Shown here: positions 1 to 5,420 of the stretch, piece after piece
Layout: the number at the start of each line of letters is the position of its first letter
Position numbering within the stretch: position 1 is the first letter of the stretch
Assembly (NCBI GenBank): GCA_944385645.1
Contig: CALWYA010000033.1
Span: 1 to 11,453 of the forward strand
Direction of reading: 5' to 3'
Source of the DNA: an uncultured Oscillospiraceae bacterium
GTDB lineage: Bacteria; Bacillota; Clostridia; Oscillospirales; Oscillospiraceae
Length of the DNA: 11,453 nucleotides
Position numbers and translations under genes: made by a program
The notes under the pieces: model-generated
What the model was told of the DNA's origin: nothing
Seen by the model: only the letters and a program-made list of their open reading frames with translations
Database searches by the model: none

Positions 1-223
1 CGTCGCACTTGACGGCCACGATGGGCCAGACGTCCCGGGGCACCCCCAGGAACACCAGCCCGGCCCCCGTGCGCAGGGCGCCCCGGGCGGCCAGCACCGG
101 CGCGCCGGTGTAGCCCTCGCTGCCCGCCAGGAGGAACAGTCTTCCGAAGTCCCCCTTGTGGGCGGCGGCGGGCCGGCGGGGCAGACAGTACCGGCCCTCC
201 CGGTCCAGCTCCCGGATCTCCAC
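1..223 (-). CDS. nnrD: ADP-dependent NAD(P)H-hydrate dehydratase, N-terminal part (cut by window edge)
   Basis: Only the first 74 codons lie in the window; the gene runs off the left edge. The translation carries HKGDFGRLFLLAGSEGYTGA followed by an alanine-rich helix and RTGAGLVFLGVP, which is the typical start of the YjeF C-terminal (ribokinase-like) domain. That enzyme dehydrates S-NAD(P)HX using ADP, repairing damaged nicotinamide cofactors in the cytoplasm together with an epimerase. The start is GTG at 223-221, chosen because AGGAGG (236-231) sits 7 bases upstream and the domain begins within about 20 residues. This start leaves no room for an N-terminal epimerase domain, so the gene looks like the stand-alone dehydratase form. 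The family is recognised from motifs only; the catalytic residues are outside the window. Confidence 0.8.
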   Translation of the reverse strand, partial: MEIRELDREGRYCLPRRPAAAHKGDFGRLFLLAGSEGYTGAPVLAARGALRTGAGLVFLGVPRDVWPIVAVKCD

Positions 224-257
224 GGCGGTCCCTCCTCTCCCCTTTCGCTTCCCTGAT

Positions 258-286
258 AGCATAGCACAGCTTGCCCCCGCCCGCAA
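258..286 (-). promoter_or_regulatory. Probable sigma-A promoter for the nnrD fragment
   Basis: On the minus strand TTGCGG (286-281) and TATGCT (263-258) are separated by 17 bases. A TG one base upstream of the -10 makes it an extended -10 (TGCTATGCT). The -35 is weak (3 of 6), but spacing and position about 35 bases before the GTG start fit. Between this promoter and the end of cobO I see no clean terminator for cobO. Confidence 0.45.
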
Positions 287-341
287 TCCCCGGCGGGGCT
301 TTTCTCGCCCTTTCCCGTCTTTTTTCTCCCGGGGCCGGGGC

Positions 342-857
342 CTAATACTCGATCCCCCGCCGGGCGGGGGCGCCGCCGTCAAAGGGGTGGCGCACCCCCT
401 CCATGCGGGTGATATAGTCGGCCCGCTCCTCCATCCAGGGGGCGGGGGTCCGGCCTGTCAGGACCACCTCCCGGCCCGCCGGCCGGTCCAGGGCCGCCCG
501 CTTCAGCAGGGCTTCGTCCAGCAGCCCGGCCTCCAGGGCCCCGCAGGCCTCGTCCAGCACCAGCAGGTCGCAGGGGAGGGACAGGGCCTCCTCCAGCAGG
601 GCGTCCTGAGCCGCCCGGGTCCGCTCCCGCTCCGCCGGGGTCATCTCCCAGGAGAACTTCGCCGGCCCTGGACAGGCCAGCACCCGGGCCCCCAGCTGTC
701 TCAGGGGCTCTGTCTCGCCGCTGGTCCCGTCTTTCAAAAACTGAACCACCGTCACCCGCCAGCCCCGGCCCAGGGCCCGGAGGGCCAGGCCCATCGCAGC
801 GGTGGTCTTGCCCTTGCCGTCCCCCCAGTACAGGTGGAGCATGCCCGGTCTGTCCAT
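342..857 (-). CDS. cobO: Corrinoid adenosyltransferase (CobO/BtuR/CobA family)
   Basis: 171 residues, close to the usual family length. The enzyme transfers the 5'-deoxyadenosyl group of ATP to the reduced cobalt of cobyrinic acid a,c-diamide or salvaged corrinoids, giving the coenzyme form of B12. A P-loop of the family type (GDGKGKTTAAMG, residues 12-23) is followed by VVQFLKDG (38-45), the Walker B-like DLLVLDEACGA (97-107), LTGR (133-136) and the diagnostic C-terminus HPFDGGAPARRGIEY (157-171). ATG at 857 lies one base after the TGA of the upstream pseudouridine synthase gene, and GGAGGGAG within that gene's end is its ribosome binding site, so the two are co-transcribed and probably coupled. 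No other corrinoid gene and no cobalamin riboswitch is visible, so a salvage role is possible but not shown. Confidence 0.93.
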   Translation of the reverse strand: MDRPGMLHLYWGDGKGKTTAAMGLALRALGRGWRVTVVQFLKDGTSGETEPLRQLGARVLACPGPAKFSWEMTPAERERTRAAQDALLEEALSLPCDLLVLDEACGALEAGLLDEALLKRAALDRPAGREVVLTGRTPAPWMEERADYITRMEGVRHPFDGGAPARRGIEY

Positions 858-858
858 G

Positions 859-1839
859 TCAGCTCTCCCTCCAGTTCACGCCGTCCCCGAAATACTCCGC
901 CACGAAATCCACGTCCTCCACCTGGAAGGTGCGGCCGTTGAGGGGCTCCAGGGGGCCGGCGTCGGTGGTGAAATGGAAGGTCAGCTTATAGGAGTACAGG
1001 GCCTGGCCGTGGCGGCCGTACCTCCGGTTCTCCCGCTCGTTTCCGTATTTGCCGTCCCCCAGGAGGGGGTGGCCGGCGGCGGCCATCTGGGCCCGGATCT
1101 GGTGGGTCCGGCCGGTGATCAGGTCGCACTCCACCAGGGACAGGCCGCCGCGGACCGCCAGGGTCCGGTACTCGGTCACCGCCGTCCGGGCCCCCGGCTC
1201 GGGGCGGGACCGGACGTAGACCTGTTTCTTCAACTCGTCCTTGAAGAGAAAGCCCTCCAGCCGCCCCACCCGGGGGGACAGGGTCCCCAGCACGGCGCAC
1301 AGGTAGTACTTGCTCAGCTCCCGGTCCTTGATCTTCTGGTTCATCACCCGCAGGCCCTCGGCGGTCTTGGCGGCGATGACGATGCCCCCGGTGTTCCGGT
1401 CGATGCGGTTGCACAGGGCGGGGGCAAAGGAGTTCTCCCAGTAGGGGGACCACTCCTTCTTCTGATACAAATAGGCCTGGATGTGGGTGAGCAGGGTGTT
1501 CACCCGCTCGCTCTCATCGGGGTGGACCACCATCCCCGGCCGCTTGTCCAGCAGCAGGATGTGCTCGTCCTCATAGAGGATGTTCAGTCTGGGCTGGTAC
1601 AGGGAGAGGAAGGCGTTCTCCGGGGTGGGGGTGTCGAAAAACTCGTCGTTGATGTATAACTGCAGCACATCCCCCACCGTCAGGCGCACGTCCCGCCTGG
1701 AGCCCTTCCCGTTCACCTTCACCCGCTTCAGGCGGATGTACTTCTGGGCCAGGGGGGCGGGGAGCAGGGGCAGGGTCTTGGCCAGCCAGCGGTCCAGCCG
1801 CTGCCCGGCGTCGTTTTTTCCGATGGTGAACTCCTTCAT
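859..1839 (-). CDS. RluA-family RNA pseudouridine synthase
   Basis: 326 residues from the chosen start. An N-terminal S4 RNA-binding domain (about 13-62, with RLDRWLA and KYIRLKRVKVNGK) precedes an RluA-type catalytic domain. The catalytic aspartate motif reads NRIDRNTGG with Asp147, and LITGRTHQIRAQM (240-252) is the second family signature. The protein isomerises specific uridines in rRNA or tRNA; which sites cannot be told from sequence, so no rlu symbol is given. An ATG 11 codons upstream (1872) exists, but ATG 1839 has GGGGAGGGG 6 bases before it and starts directly at the S4 domain. It is the first gene of a two-gene operon with cobO. The family assignment is firm; the RluD-like versus RluC-like target is open. 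Confidence 0.93.
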   Translation of the reverse strand: MKEFTIGKNDAGQRLDRWLAKTLPLLPAPLAQKYIRLKRVKVNGKGSRRDVRLTVGDVLQLYINDEFFDTPTPENAFLSLYQPRLNILYEDEHILLLDKRPGMVVHPDESERVNTLLTHIQAYLYQKKEWSPYWENSFAPALCNRIDRNTGGIVIAAKTAEGLRVMNQKIKDRELSKYYLCAVLGTLSPRVGRLEGFLFKDELKKQVYVRSRPEPGARTAVTEYRTLAVRGGLSLVECDLITGRTHQIRAQMAAAGHPLLGDGKYGNERENRRYGRHGQALYSYKLTFHFTTDAGPLEPLNGRTFQVEDVDFVAEYFGDGVNWRES

Positions 1840-1845
1840 GGCGGT

Positions 1846-1854
1846 CCCCTCCCC
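1846..1854 (-). promoter_or_regulatory. Ribosome binding site deciding the pseudouridine synthase start
   Basis: GGGGAGGGG on the minus strand, 6 bases before ATG 1839-1837. It supports this start over the in-frame ATG at 1872, which has no purine-rich site in front of it. Confidence 0.7.
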
Positions 1855-1873
1855 GGTCCTGTGTGTTCCCATT

Positions 1874-1903
1874 TATTTGACCATATCCGCCCCCCGCCTG
1901 TCA
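1874..1903 (-). promoter_or_regulatory. Probable sigma-A promoter for the pseudouridine synthase-cobO operon
   Basis: A perfect TTGACA (-35, 1903-1898) is followed after 18 bases by TCAAAT (1879-1874), with TGG just before it as an extended -10. It points away from the yceD promoter, with about 32 bases between the two -35 boxes. Confidence 0.55.
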
Positions 1904-1935
1904 ATAAATTTCGTGGACAAATTTCCAAAAAGTAT

Positions 1936-1964
1936 TTGACAATCCCGGAAGTGTTCAGTATAAT
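1936..1964 (+). promoter_or_regulatory. Perfect-consensus sigma-A promoter for yceD-rpmF
   Basis: TTGACA (1936-1941) and TATAAT (1959-1964) are both exact consensus hexamers with the ideal 17-base spacer. Transcription should begin near 1971, giving a leader of about 50 bases. The strength fits a ribosomal protein operon. An 8-base direct repeat ATTCTGCG (1965-1972 and 1977-1984) lies across the expected start site. Confidence 0.93.
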
Positions 1965-1989
1965 ATTCTGCGTACCATTCTGCGAGTAT

Positions 1990-2006
1990 GGGGGAAAGCG
2001 GCCCCC
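1990..2006 (+). promoter_or_regulatory. Leader hairpin abutting the yceD ribosome binding site
   Basis: GGGGG (1990-1994) can pair with CCCCC (2002-2006) around a 7-base loop. The ribosome binding site GGGAGG starts at the next base (2007). The stem is short but all G-C. Stacking against the binding site could affect initiation; this is inference only. Confidence 0.4.
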
Positions 2007-2019
2007 GGGAGGCAAGCCA

Positions 2020-2523
2020 ATGCGCCTGGATCTGCGCGACATCATCCATGTGCCAGACGCCCGGAAGGAGTTCCGGTATCAGCTGGACCTGTCCCAGCTG
2101 GACTTCTTCGGCCGGCGGCCCATCGTCCATCCGGTGCTGGTGGAGGGCGGCGTGACCAACCACGCCGGCGCCCTGGTGCTGGAGGGGACGGCCAGCTCCC
2201 CGCTGGAGCTGGTGTGCGACCGGTGCGGCAAGCCCTTCACCCGGGAGAAGACGGTCATTCTGGACAGCCTGCTGGCCCAGGAGCTGGAGGACGAGGAAAA
2301 CGACGACATCCTCCTGCTGGACGGCACCGAGCTGGACCTGGACGAGGCCGTCACCACTGCTTTCGTACTCGGGATGGACACCAAAAACCTTTGCTCAGAC
2401 GACTGCAAAGGGCTGTGCGCCAAGTGCGGAGCCGACCTGAACCTCGGCCCCTGCGGGTGCAGACCTGAAGTAGATCCAAGACTGGCGGCCCTTGCGCAGC
2501 TGTTGGATAAGGACGCTGAGTGA
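2020..2523 (+). CDS. yceD: YceD family (DUF177) protein, rRNA accumulation/ribosome assembly factor
   Basis: 167 residues from ATG 2020, which has GGGAGG 7 bases upstream; the reading frame is open further upstream but that part overlaps the promoter. Metal-binding-type cysteines occur as CDRC (66-69) and as a C-terminal cluster at 125, 129, 133, 136, 145 and 147, including CAKCG, with the family-typical segment LCSDDCKGLCAKCG. A very acidic stretch (88-109) lies between. YceD proteins are linked to 23S rRNA accumulation and are nearly always encoded next to rpmF, as here; the exact molecular role is not settled. The gene is first in an operon with rpmF, 45 bases apart. The identification rests on the cysteine pattern plus the rpmF neighbour. 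Confidence 0.9.
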   Translation: MRLDLRDIIHVPDARKEFRYQLDLSQLDFFGRRPIVHPVLVEGGVTNHAGALVLEGTASSPLELVCDRCGKPFTREKTVILDSLLAQELEDEENDDILLLDGTELDLDEAVTTAFVLGMDTKNLCSDDCKGLCAKCGADLNLGPCGCRPEVDPRLAALAQLLDKDAE

Positions 2524-2568
2524 GTAGTCCAAGTGCTTCGCGGCACACAACCGAAGGAGGTGTCACCC

Positions 2569-2775
2569 ATGGCGGTTCCCAAGGGAAAAGTATCGAAGGC
2601 CCGCCGCGACAAGCGGCGCAGCTCCCACTGGAAGCTGGAGACTCCCGGTATCGTGACCTGCCCCAAGTGCGGGGCCTACCGGCTGCCTCACCGTATGTGC
2701 AAAAATTGCCTGACCTACAACGGCCGTACCTTCGGCAAGGTCGAGGCCCCCGCTCAGGCGGCGGAGCAGCAGTAA
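2569..2775 (+). CDS. rpmF: 50S ribosomal protein L32 (zinc-binding form)
   Basis: 68 residues, a normal length. The N-terminus MAVPKGKVSKARRDKRRSSH is characteristic of bL32, followed by CPKC (31-34) and CKNC (44-47), the four-cysteine zinc ribbon of the C+ form. It is a component of the large ribosomal subunit. ATG 2569 is chosen over an in-frame ATG at 2533 because AAGGAGGTG (2554-2562) lies 6 bases before it and because L32 begins MAVP. The C-terminal tail is Ala/Gln-rich. It ends the yceD-rpmF transcript; a strong hairpin follows 15 bases downstream. In many bacteria plsX comes next, but here plsX is about 6 kb away on the other strand. Confidence 0.98.
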   Translation: MAVPKGKVSKARRDKRRSSHWKLETPGIVTCPKCGAYRLPHRMCKNCLTYNGRTFGKVEAPAQAAEQQ

Positions 2776-2790
2776 CTGCGTCATGAATAC

Positions 2791-2819
2791 AGGCCCGTCC
2801 GGCACAGCCGGACGGGCCT
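2791..2819 (+). terminator. Intrinsic terminator after rpmF, possibly used from both sides
   Basis: A perfect 13-bp stem, AGGCCCGTCCGGC (2791-2803) with its complement at 2807-2819, closes a 3-base loop and is followed by TTATTCT. It lies between the convergent ends of rpmF and recO. The minus-strand tail (GTATTCAT) is a poorer U-tract. Confidence 0.85.
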
Positions 2820-2823
2820 TATT

Positions 2824-3606
2824 CTATCCTGATGTACCCGCCGGGGCCTCCGGCCCCGTCTGGAGGCTCTTGTAAAAGTCCAGGGTGCGGAAGCCCCGCT
2901 CCAGCTGGGTGTGGAGATAGGCCTCCCCCGCGTCGGCCAGCAGCCGCAGCCCCTCCCCCTCCAGCCGGAAGGAGAACAGCCGCTTGGGGTCCCCGTGGGC
3001 GATGTGCTCCAGGGCGGCCAGGGCCTGGCCGTTCAGGGGCATGGCGATGCCCTCCCCCACCTGGGGCCGGCACCCAGCGCAGCACAGCACCCCCTCGGAC
3101 AGGTGGAACAGGGGCTCCTGGGGGTGGGGCTCCCCGCAGATGGCGCAGCCGTCGATCAGGGGCTCGTACCCCGCCAGGCACATGCACCGCCACTCGAAGG
3201 CGGCCTTCACCAGGGCCAGGGGCCGGTCCGGGAGCCGGTCCAGGGCGTGGAGGCTGTTGAGGGTGAGGGCGAGCAGATCGGGGCTGGGCACCCCCTCCAC
3301 CGCCAGGGTCTCGGCCACCTCGGCGAAGTAGCAGCCCAGGGCCAGCCGGTCCAGGTCGTCCCGCACCCCCCGGAACAGCCGCTCCGCGGCCGCCTCCTTC
3401 ACCGACCACTTCCCCTGGTAGTCATAGAGGACCATCTCCGACCAGACCAGCAGCTGGCAGGCGGCGGCCAGAGGGCTGCCCTTCTTCCGGCAGCCCCGGG
3501 CCGAGACGGTGAGCTTGCCCATGTCCTGGGTGAACAGGGTCAGGATCTTGTCCGACTCCTTATAGTCCACCGCCCGGAGGACCAGGGCCTTGGTTCTGGT
3601 GTGCAT
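2824..3606 (-). CDS. recO: DNA repair protein RecO
   Basis: 260 residues, usual length. The N-terminal OB-fold region begins TKALVLRAVDYKESDKILTL (5-24), the RecO signature, with GKLTVSARGCRK at 30-41. A C4 zinc site follows: CAIC (154-157) and CCAGC (175-179). RecO anneals single strands and, with RecR, loads RecA onto SSB-coated DNA in gap repair. ATG 3606 has GGGGAG 6 bases upstream and begins the conserved region directly. It is the second gene after yqzL, 25 bases away. The C-terminal tail (about 250-260) is low-complexity and poorly conserved in the family. Confidence 0.96.
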   Translation of the reverse strand: MHTRTKALVLRAVDYKESDKILTLFTQDMGKLTVSARGCRKKGSPLAAACQLLVWSEMVLYDYQGKWSVKEAAAERLFRGVRDDLDRLALGCYFAEVAETLAVEGVPSPDLLALTLNSLHALDRLPDRPLALVKAAFEWRCMCLAGYEPLIDGCAICGEPHPQEPLFHLSEGVLCCAGCRPQVGEGIAMPLNGQALAALEHIAHGDPKRLFSFRLEGEGLRLLADAGEAYLHTQLERGFRTLDFYKSLQTGPEAPAGTSG

Positions 3607-3631
3607 GCGCGTCTCCCCTCTCCCGGAGCGG

Positions 3632-3772
3632 CTAGACCCGCTCCCGCCGGGGGCGGAAGGCCGGCCGGACCAGCCGCTCCCCCTCCGCCTCCCGCCGCCG
3701 GGCGGCGATGGCCAGATAGACCTCCGGCCGCCCGGTCTTGAAAAACAGCTTCCACAGTCCCCGCTCGTCCAT
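3632..3772 (-). CDS. yqzL: YqzL family small protein
   Basis: 46 residues. LWKLFFKTGRPEVYLAI (6-22) matches what I remember of the YqzL family core: a WK-F--TG-hydrophobic-YL pattern in proteins of about 45-50 residues encoded directly upstream of recO in Bacillus and many Clostridia. The second half (26-46) is Arg/Glu-rich and probably disordered. GGAGGG (3784-3779) lies 6 bases before the ATG at 3772. Function is unknown. Position and motif agree, so the call is fairly safe despite the small size. In Bacillus era lies just upstream of yqzL; here the sigma factor module and a hairpin region intervene. Confidence 0.85.
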   Translation of the reverse strand: MDERGLWKLFFKTGRPEVYLAIAARRREAEGERLVRPAFRPRRERV

Positions 3773-3871
3773 CGCTCGCCCTCCAGTCCTTCCTCGGGCT
3801 TATCCTGTGGAGCGGCGGCAAAATTATAAGCGGGAAATTTTACTGGCGGACATCAGACTGAACTCTCCTTC

Positions 3872-3900
3872 ATTATAGCATCCAGCGGCTATGCCGGCAA
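3872..3900 (-). promoter_or_regulatory. Probable sigma-A promoter for yqzL-recO
   Basis: TTGCCG (3900-3895), 17 bases, then a perfect TATAAT (3877-3872) on the minus strand. A second TATAAT (3828-3823) closer to yqzL lacks a -35. The leader from the first would be about 90 bases. Confidence 0.6.
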
Positions 3901-3945
3901 GAGCGGGCCGGCTTTTGCCGCCGCGCCTCCCCGCCCCCAAAGAGC

Positions 3946-3978
3946 AAGCCCCCCGCCTGAAGATCAGGCGGGGGGCTT
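3946..3978 (-). terminator. Terminator after the ECF sigma/membrane protein operon
   Basis: A perfect 15-bp stem (AAGCCCCCCGCCTGA at 3946-3960 with 3964-3978) closes a 3-base loop, 9 bases past the stop codon of the membrane protein gene. The minus-strand tail is only moderately U-rich (GCTCTTT); the plus-strand side has TTTT. It probably insulates yqzL-recO from the upstream operon. Confidence 0.8.
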
Positions 3979-3986
3979 TTCTCGGA

Positions 3987-4568
3987 TCACCGGGCGTCGA
4001 TATATTTGTGGGGGCTGGAGGTATAGCCGTCCTGATAGCGAACGGTCACATACATGGTATCCTCCCCGTTGACCAGCTGGACATAGCACACGCCGTCCTC
4101 GAACCGGTCGGTGATCTCCACCGCCTGACCCAGCCAGTAGACCCAGACCGACCCGTCGTCGCGGTACTCCACATCGGGACCGGAGAGAGTCCCCAGGAGC
4201 TCCTCCTCGGACAACGGGCGCTCGGTGCCGTCCGCTTCGATGGCCACACCGACGCCGCCCCCATAGCGGACATTGCCCTCCTCGTCCGTGTACTCCATAT
4301 TGTAGCCGCCTGCGCCGTCAAACTCGATGGTCACCGCCGTCTGCTCTCCCCGAAGCCAAAGCTGGACGGTGCGCTGGATCCCGCCCACATCGGCGGCATA
4401 CGCGATCGAGGCGCTCCCGATCACCATGGCACAGGCCGCCACGAGGACGACCGCCTTCCTCAGTCTGAACTGTTTCGCTGTCTGCTTCATATCATTCGCC
4501 TCCAAAGAAAAATCATCAGAGGCACGAAGCACCGAAAATGCCTGTTTATACTTCTCCCGATTCGTCAT
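3987..4568 (-). CDS. Single-span membrane protein, probable anti-sigma factor for the adjacent ECF sigma
   Basis: 193 residues; I recognise no named family. The layout is a soluble N-terminus (1-38) with KYKQAFSVLRASDDF, one hydrophobic segment (about 39-58, AVVLVAACAMVIGSASIAYA), and an extracytoplasmic part (59-193) rich in Gly, acidic and aromatic residues with likely beta strands (VWVYWLGQAVEI, CYVQLVNGEDTMYVTVRYQDG). A short cytoplasmic head, one membrane span and an outer sensor-like domain, encoded directly after an ECF sigma gene, is the classic anti-sigma arrangement. No zinc-binding HxxxCxxC motif is present, so it would not be a ZAS-type anti-sigma. The gene overlaps the sigma gene by 23 bases. 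AAAGGAGG (4585-4578) is 9 bases before ATG 4568; an out-of-frame ATG at 4576 lies too close to that site. Alternative: a secreted or lipid-anchored protein with an uncleaved signal. Confidence 0.65.
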   Translation of the reverse strand: MTNREKYKQAFSVLRASDDFSLEANDMKQTAKQFRLRKAVVLVAACAMVIGSASIAYAADVGGIQRTVQLWLRGEQTAVTIEFDGAGGYNMEYTDEEGNVRYGGGVGVAIEADGTERPLSEEELLGTLSGPDVEYRDDGSVWVYWLGQAVEITDRFEDGVCYVQLVNGEDTMYVTVRYQDGYTSSPHKYIDAR

Positions 4569-5040
4569 CGTTCCATGCCTCCTTTAAGGTGTCGCGAAGC
4601 GCCGCCCGTCCCCGGGACAGCCGGACCTTCACGTTGCTCTGTGAGAGCTTCAAAATGTCTGCGATCTCCTGAACAGAATAGTCCTCGTAGTAAAACAGGT
4701 GGATCACCACGCGATACTTGACCGGAAGTTTCATCACCGCCTCAAATAATTCTGCCGACTCCTCTGACGGGAATACCAGCTGGTTCACATAGTCCTCCAG
4801 AGGGAGGGAGCTCCGCCTGAAAAAACTGTTATTCACATTTTTGGCCCGGTTGATCGCCACGCGGAACAGCCACGCGCGCACGTGCTGCTCGGTTTCAAAT
4901 TCCTTCCTTTGCGACCAGTACTGAAGGAAGGTCTCCTGCACGACGTCCTCGGCGTCCTGGGTATTTTTGCAGACGTTGAACGCCGCGACATAGAGGTTCT
5001 GCCGGTATGTTTCAATCAGTGTTTCCAGGGGTGGTCTCAT
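4546..5040 (-). CDS. ECF-type RNA polymerase sigma-70 factor
   Basis: 164 residues. Region 2 (about 6-67) has the DAEDVVQETFLQYW core (29-42) and HVRAWLFRVAINRAKN (53-68). Region 4 (about 101-153) has LPVKYRVVIHLFYYEDYSVQEIADIL and a second helix SQSNVKVRLSRGRAALR for -35 recognition. No region 1.1 or 3 is present, as in ECF sigmas. Three in-frame ATGs occur near the front (5076, 5046, 5040). I chose 5040 because AAGGAG (5053-5048) is 7 bases before it but only 1 base from 5046. It is coupled to the downstream membrane protein by a 23-base overlap. Codons are noticeably richer in A/T than in flanking genes, which suggests acquisition. Its regulon is unknown; a candidate self-regulated promoter lies upstream. 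Confidence 0.93.
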   Translation of the reverse strand: MRPPLETLIETYRQNLYVAAFNVCKNTQDAEDVVQETFLQYWSQRKEFETEQHVRAWLFRVAINRAKNVNNSFFRRSSLPLEDYVNQLVFPSEESAELFEAVMKLPVKYRVVIHLFYYEDYSVQEIADILKLSQSNVKVRLSRGRAALRDTLKEAWNDDESGEV

Positions 5041-5047
5041 AAGCATG

Positions 5048-5053
5048 CTCCTT
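5048..5053 (-). promoter_or_regulatory. Ribosome binding site deciding the ECF sigma start
   Basis: AAGGAG on the minus strand. It is 7 bases from ATG 5040 and 1 base from ATG 5046, which selects the shorter protein beginning MRPPLETL. Confidence 0.75.
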
Positions 5054-5061
5054 AACCTGTT

Positions 5062-5075
5062 TGAAAGGCCTTTCA
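5062..5075. repeat. 14-bp perfect palindrome in the sigma gene leader
   Basis: TGAAAGGCCTTTCA is an exact palindrome lying between the candidate -10 box (5084-5079) and the ribosome binding site of the ECF sigma gene, at or just after the expected transcription start. It could be an operator or a small leader hairpin; it could also be chance. Confidence 0.6.
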
Positions 5076-5078
5076 CTG

Positions 5079-5109
5079 ATAATACAAATGAGGACGGCCA
5101 AAGGTTACA
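5079..5109 (-). promoter_or_regulatory. Candidate ECF-type autoregulatory promoter of the sigma gene
   Basis: On the minus strand TGTAAC (5109-5104), with the AAC core typical of ECF -35 elements, is followed after 17 bases by TGTATTAT (5086-5079). The spacing fits ECF promoters such as those of Bacillus sigma-X (TGTAAC-N17-CGAC). The TATTAT inside the -10 could instead serve sigma-A, but no matching sigma-A -35 is present. A CGTCC run lies within the spacer but is too near the -35 to be the -10. Confidence 0.5.
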
Positions 5110-5151
5110 GCGGCAGCCGCTCTTTTTGAAGTTTTTTCCGCGCCTCTCAAA

Positions 5152-5189
5152 AGGAGAGGAGCCCCGGATCTCTCCGGGGCTCCTCTCCT
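5152..5189 (-). terminator. Strong hairpin, likely terminator of the ybeY-era operon
   Basis: A perfect 17-bp stem (AGGAGAGGAGCCCCGGA at 5152-5168 with 5173-5189) closes a 4-base loop. Read on the minus strand it is followed by TTTTGAG, so it can stop transcription coming from era about 230 bases upstream. The left arm can also pair with CCTCTC at 5143-5148, an alternative smaller hairpin. Confidence 0.7.
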
Positions 5190-5190
5190 C

Positions 5191-5353
5191 AGGCTGTCGA
5201 AAAGGCCTTGGCCTTTTCGACAGCCTTCAAAAATGCCGTTACTTTCCCGCCGCCGCGCGGCGGAAAAGTCCTCACTTCGCTCGCTGAACGCCTTGCGCGG
5301 CAAGGCGTTCAGGGCATTTGATCCCACGCGAGGCGGGCTGCCGCCCCCTCGCG
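5191..5353. repeat. Array of further hairpins in the era-sigma intergenic region
   Basis: Four more stems follow the terminator hairpin. A 17-bp stem has AGGCTGTCGAAAAGGCC at 5191-5207 and its complement at 5210-5226. CCGCCGCGCGGCGG (5250-5263) is a perfect palindrome. A 12-bp stem has TGAACGCCTTGC at 5285-5296 and its complement at 5300-5311. An 11-bp stem with one bulged C pairs 5327-5338 with 5343-5353. AAATGCC (5230-5236) can also pair with GGCATTT (5313-5319), enclosing the second and third. An 84-codon open frame crosses the area on the minus strand but is built from the hairpin arms, and I do not believe it is a gene. The look is that of a dispersed palindromic repeat unit or structured RNA; copy number cannot be judged from one window. 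The remainder of the gene-free stretch up to 5420 shows only a weak imperfect stem near 5376-5395 followed by TTTTTT on the plus strand. Confidence 0.7.
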
Positions 5354-5420
5354 CTCCCCCGCCAAAACTCGGGTAACTCCGTCTTAACAGAGGTTTTTTG
5401 ACAAGCTACTCTCTAGCCGA

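Noticed and set aside
264..340. GC-rich imperfect hairpin followed by TTTTCTC on the plus strand between nnrD and cobO
   Set aside because: No plus-strand gene precedes it, and the minus-strand reading, where cobO would need it, has no U-tract.
858..1000. Possible cobalamin riboswitch for cobO
   Set aside because: The upstream gene ends one base before cobO, and no leader of the needed length or B12-box-like sequence is present.
1580..1939. 119-codon plus-strand frame running from the pseudouridine synthase gene into the yceD promoter
   Set aside because: It is antisense to a clear gene, has no binding site and ends inside the promoter region.
3824..3853. 9-codon leader ORF upstream of yqzL (ATG at 3853 with AAGGAG before it)
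   Set aside because: The AAGGAG lies at the predicted transcription start, 11 bases from the ATG, and the peptide has no regulatory codon run; probably chance.
5073..5327. 84-codon minus-strand open frame (and an 80-codon plus-strand frame) in the era-sigma gap
   Set aside because: Both are made of the palindromic hairpin arms and promoter sequence. They resemble spurious predicted proteins that come from dispersed repeats; no convincing ribosome binding site.
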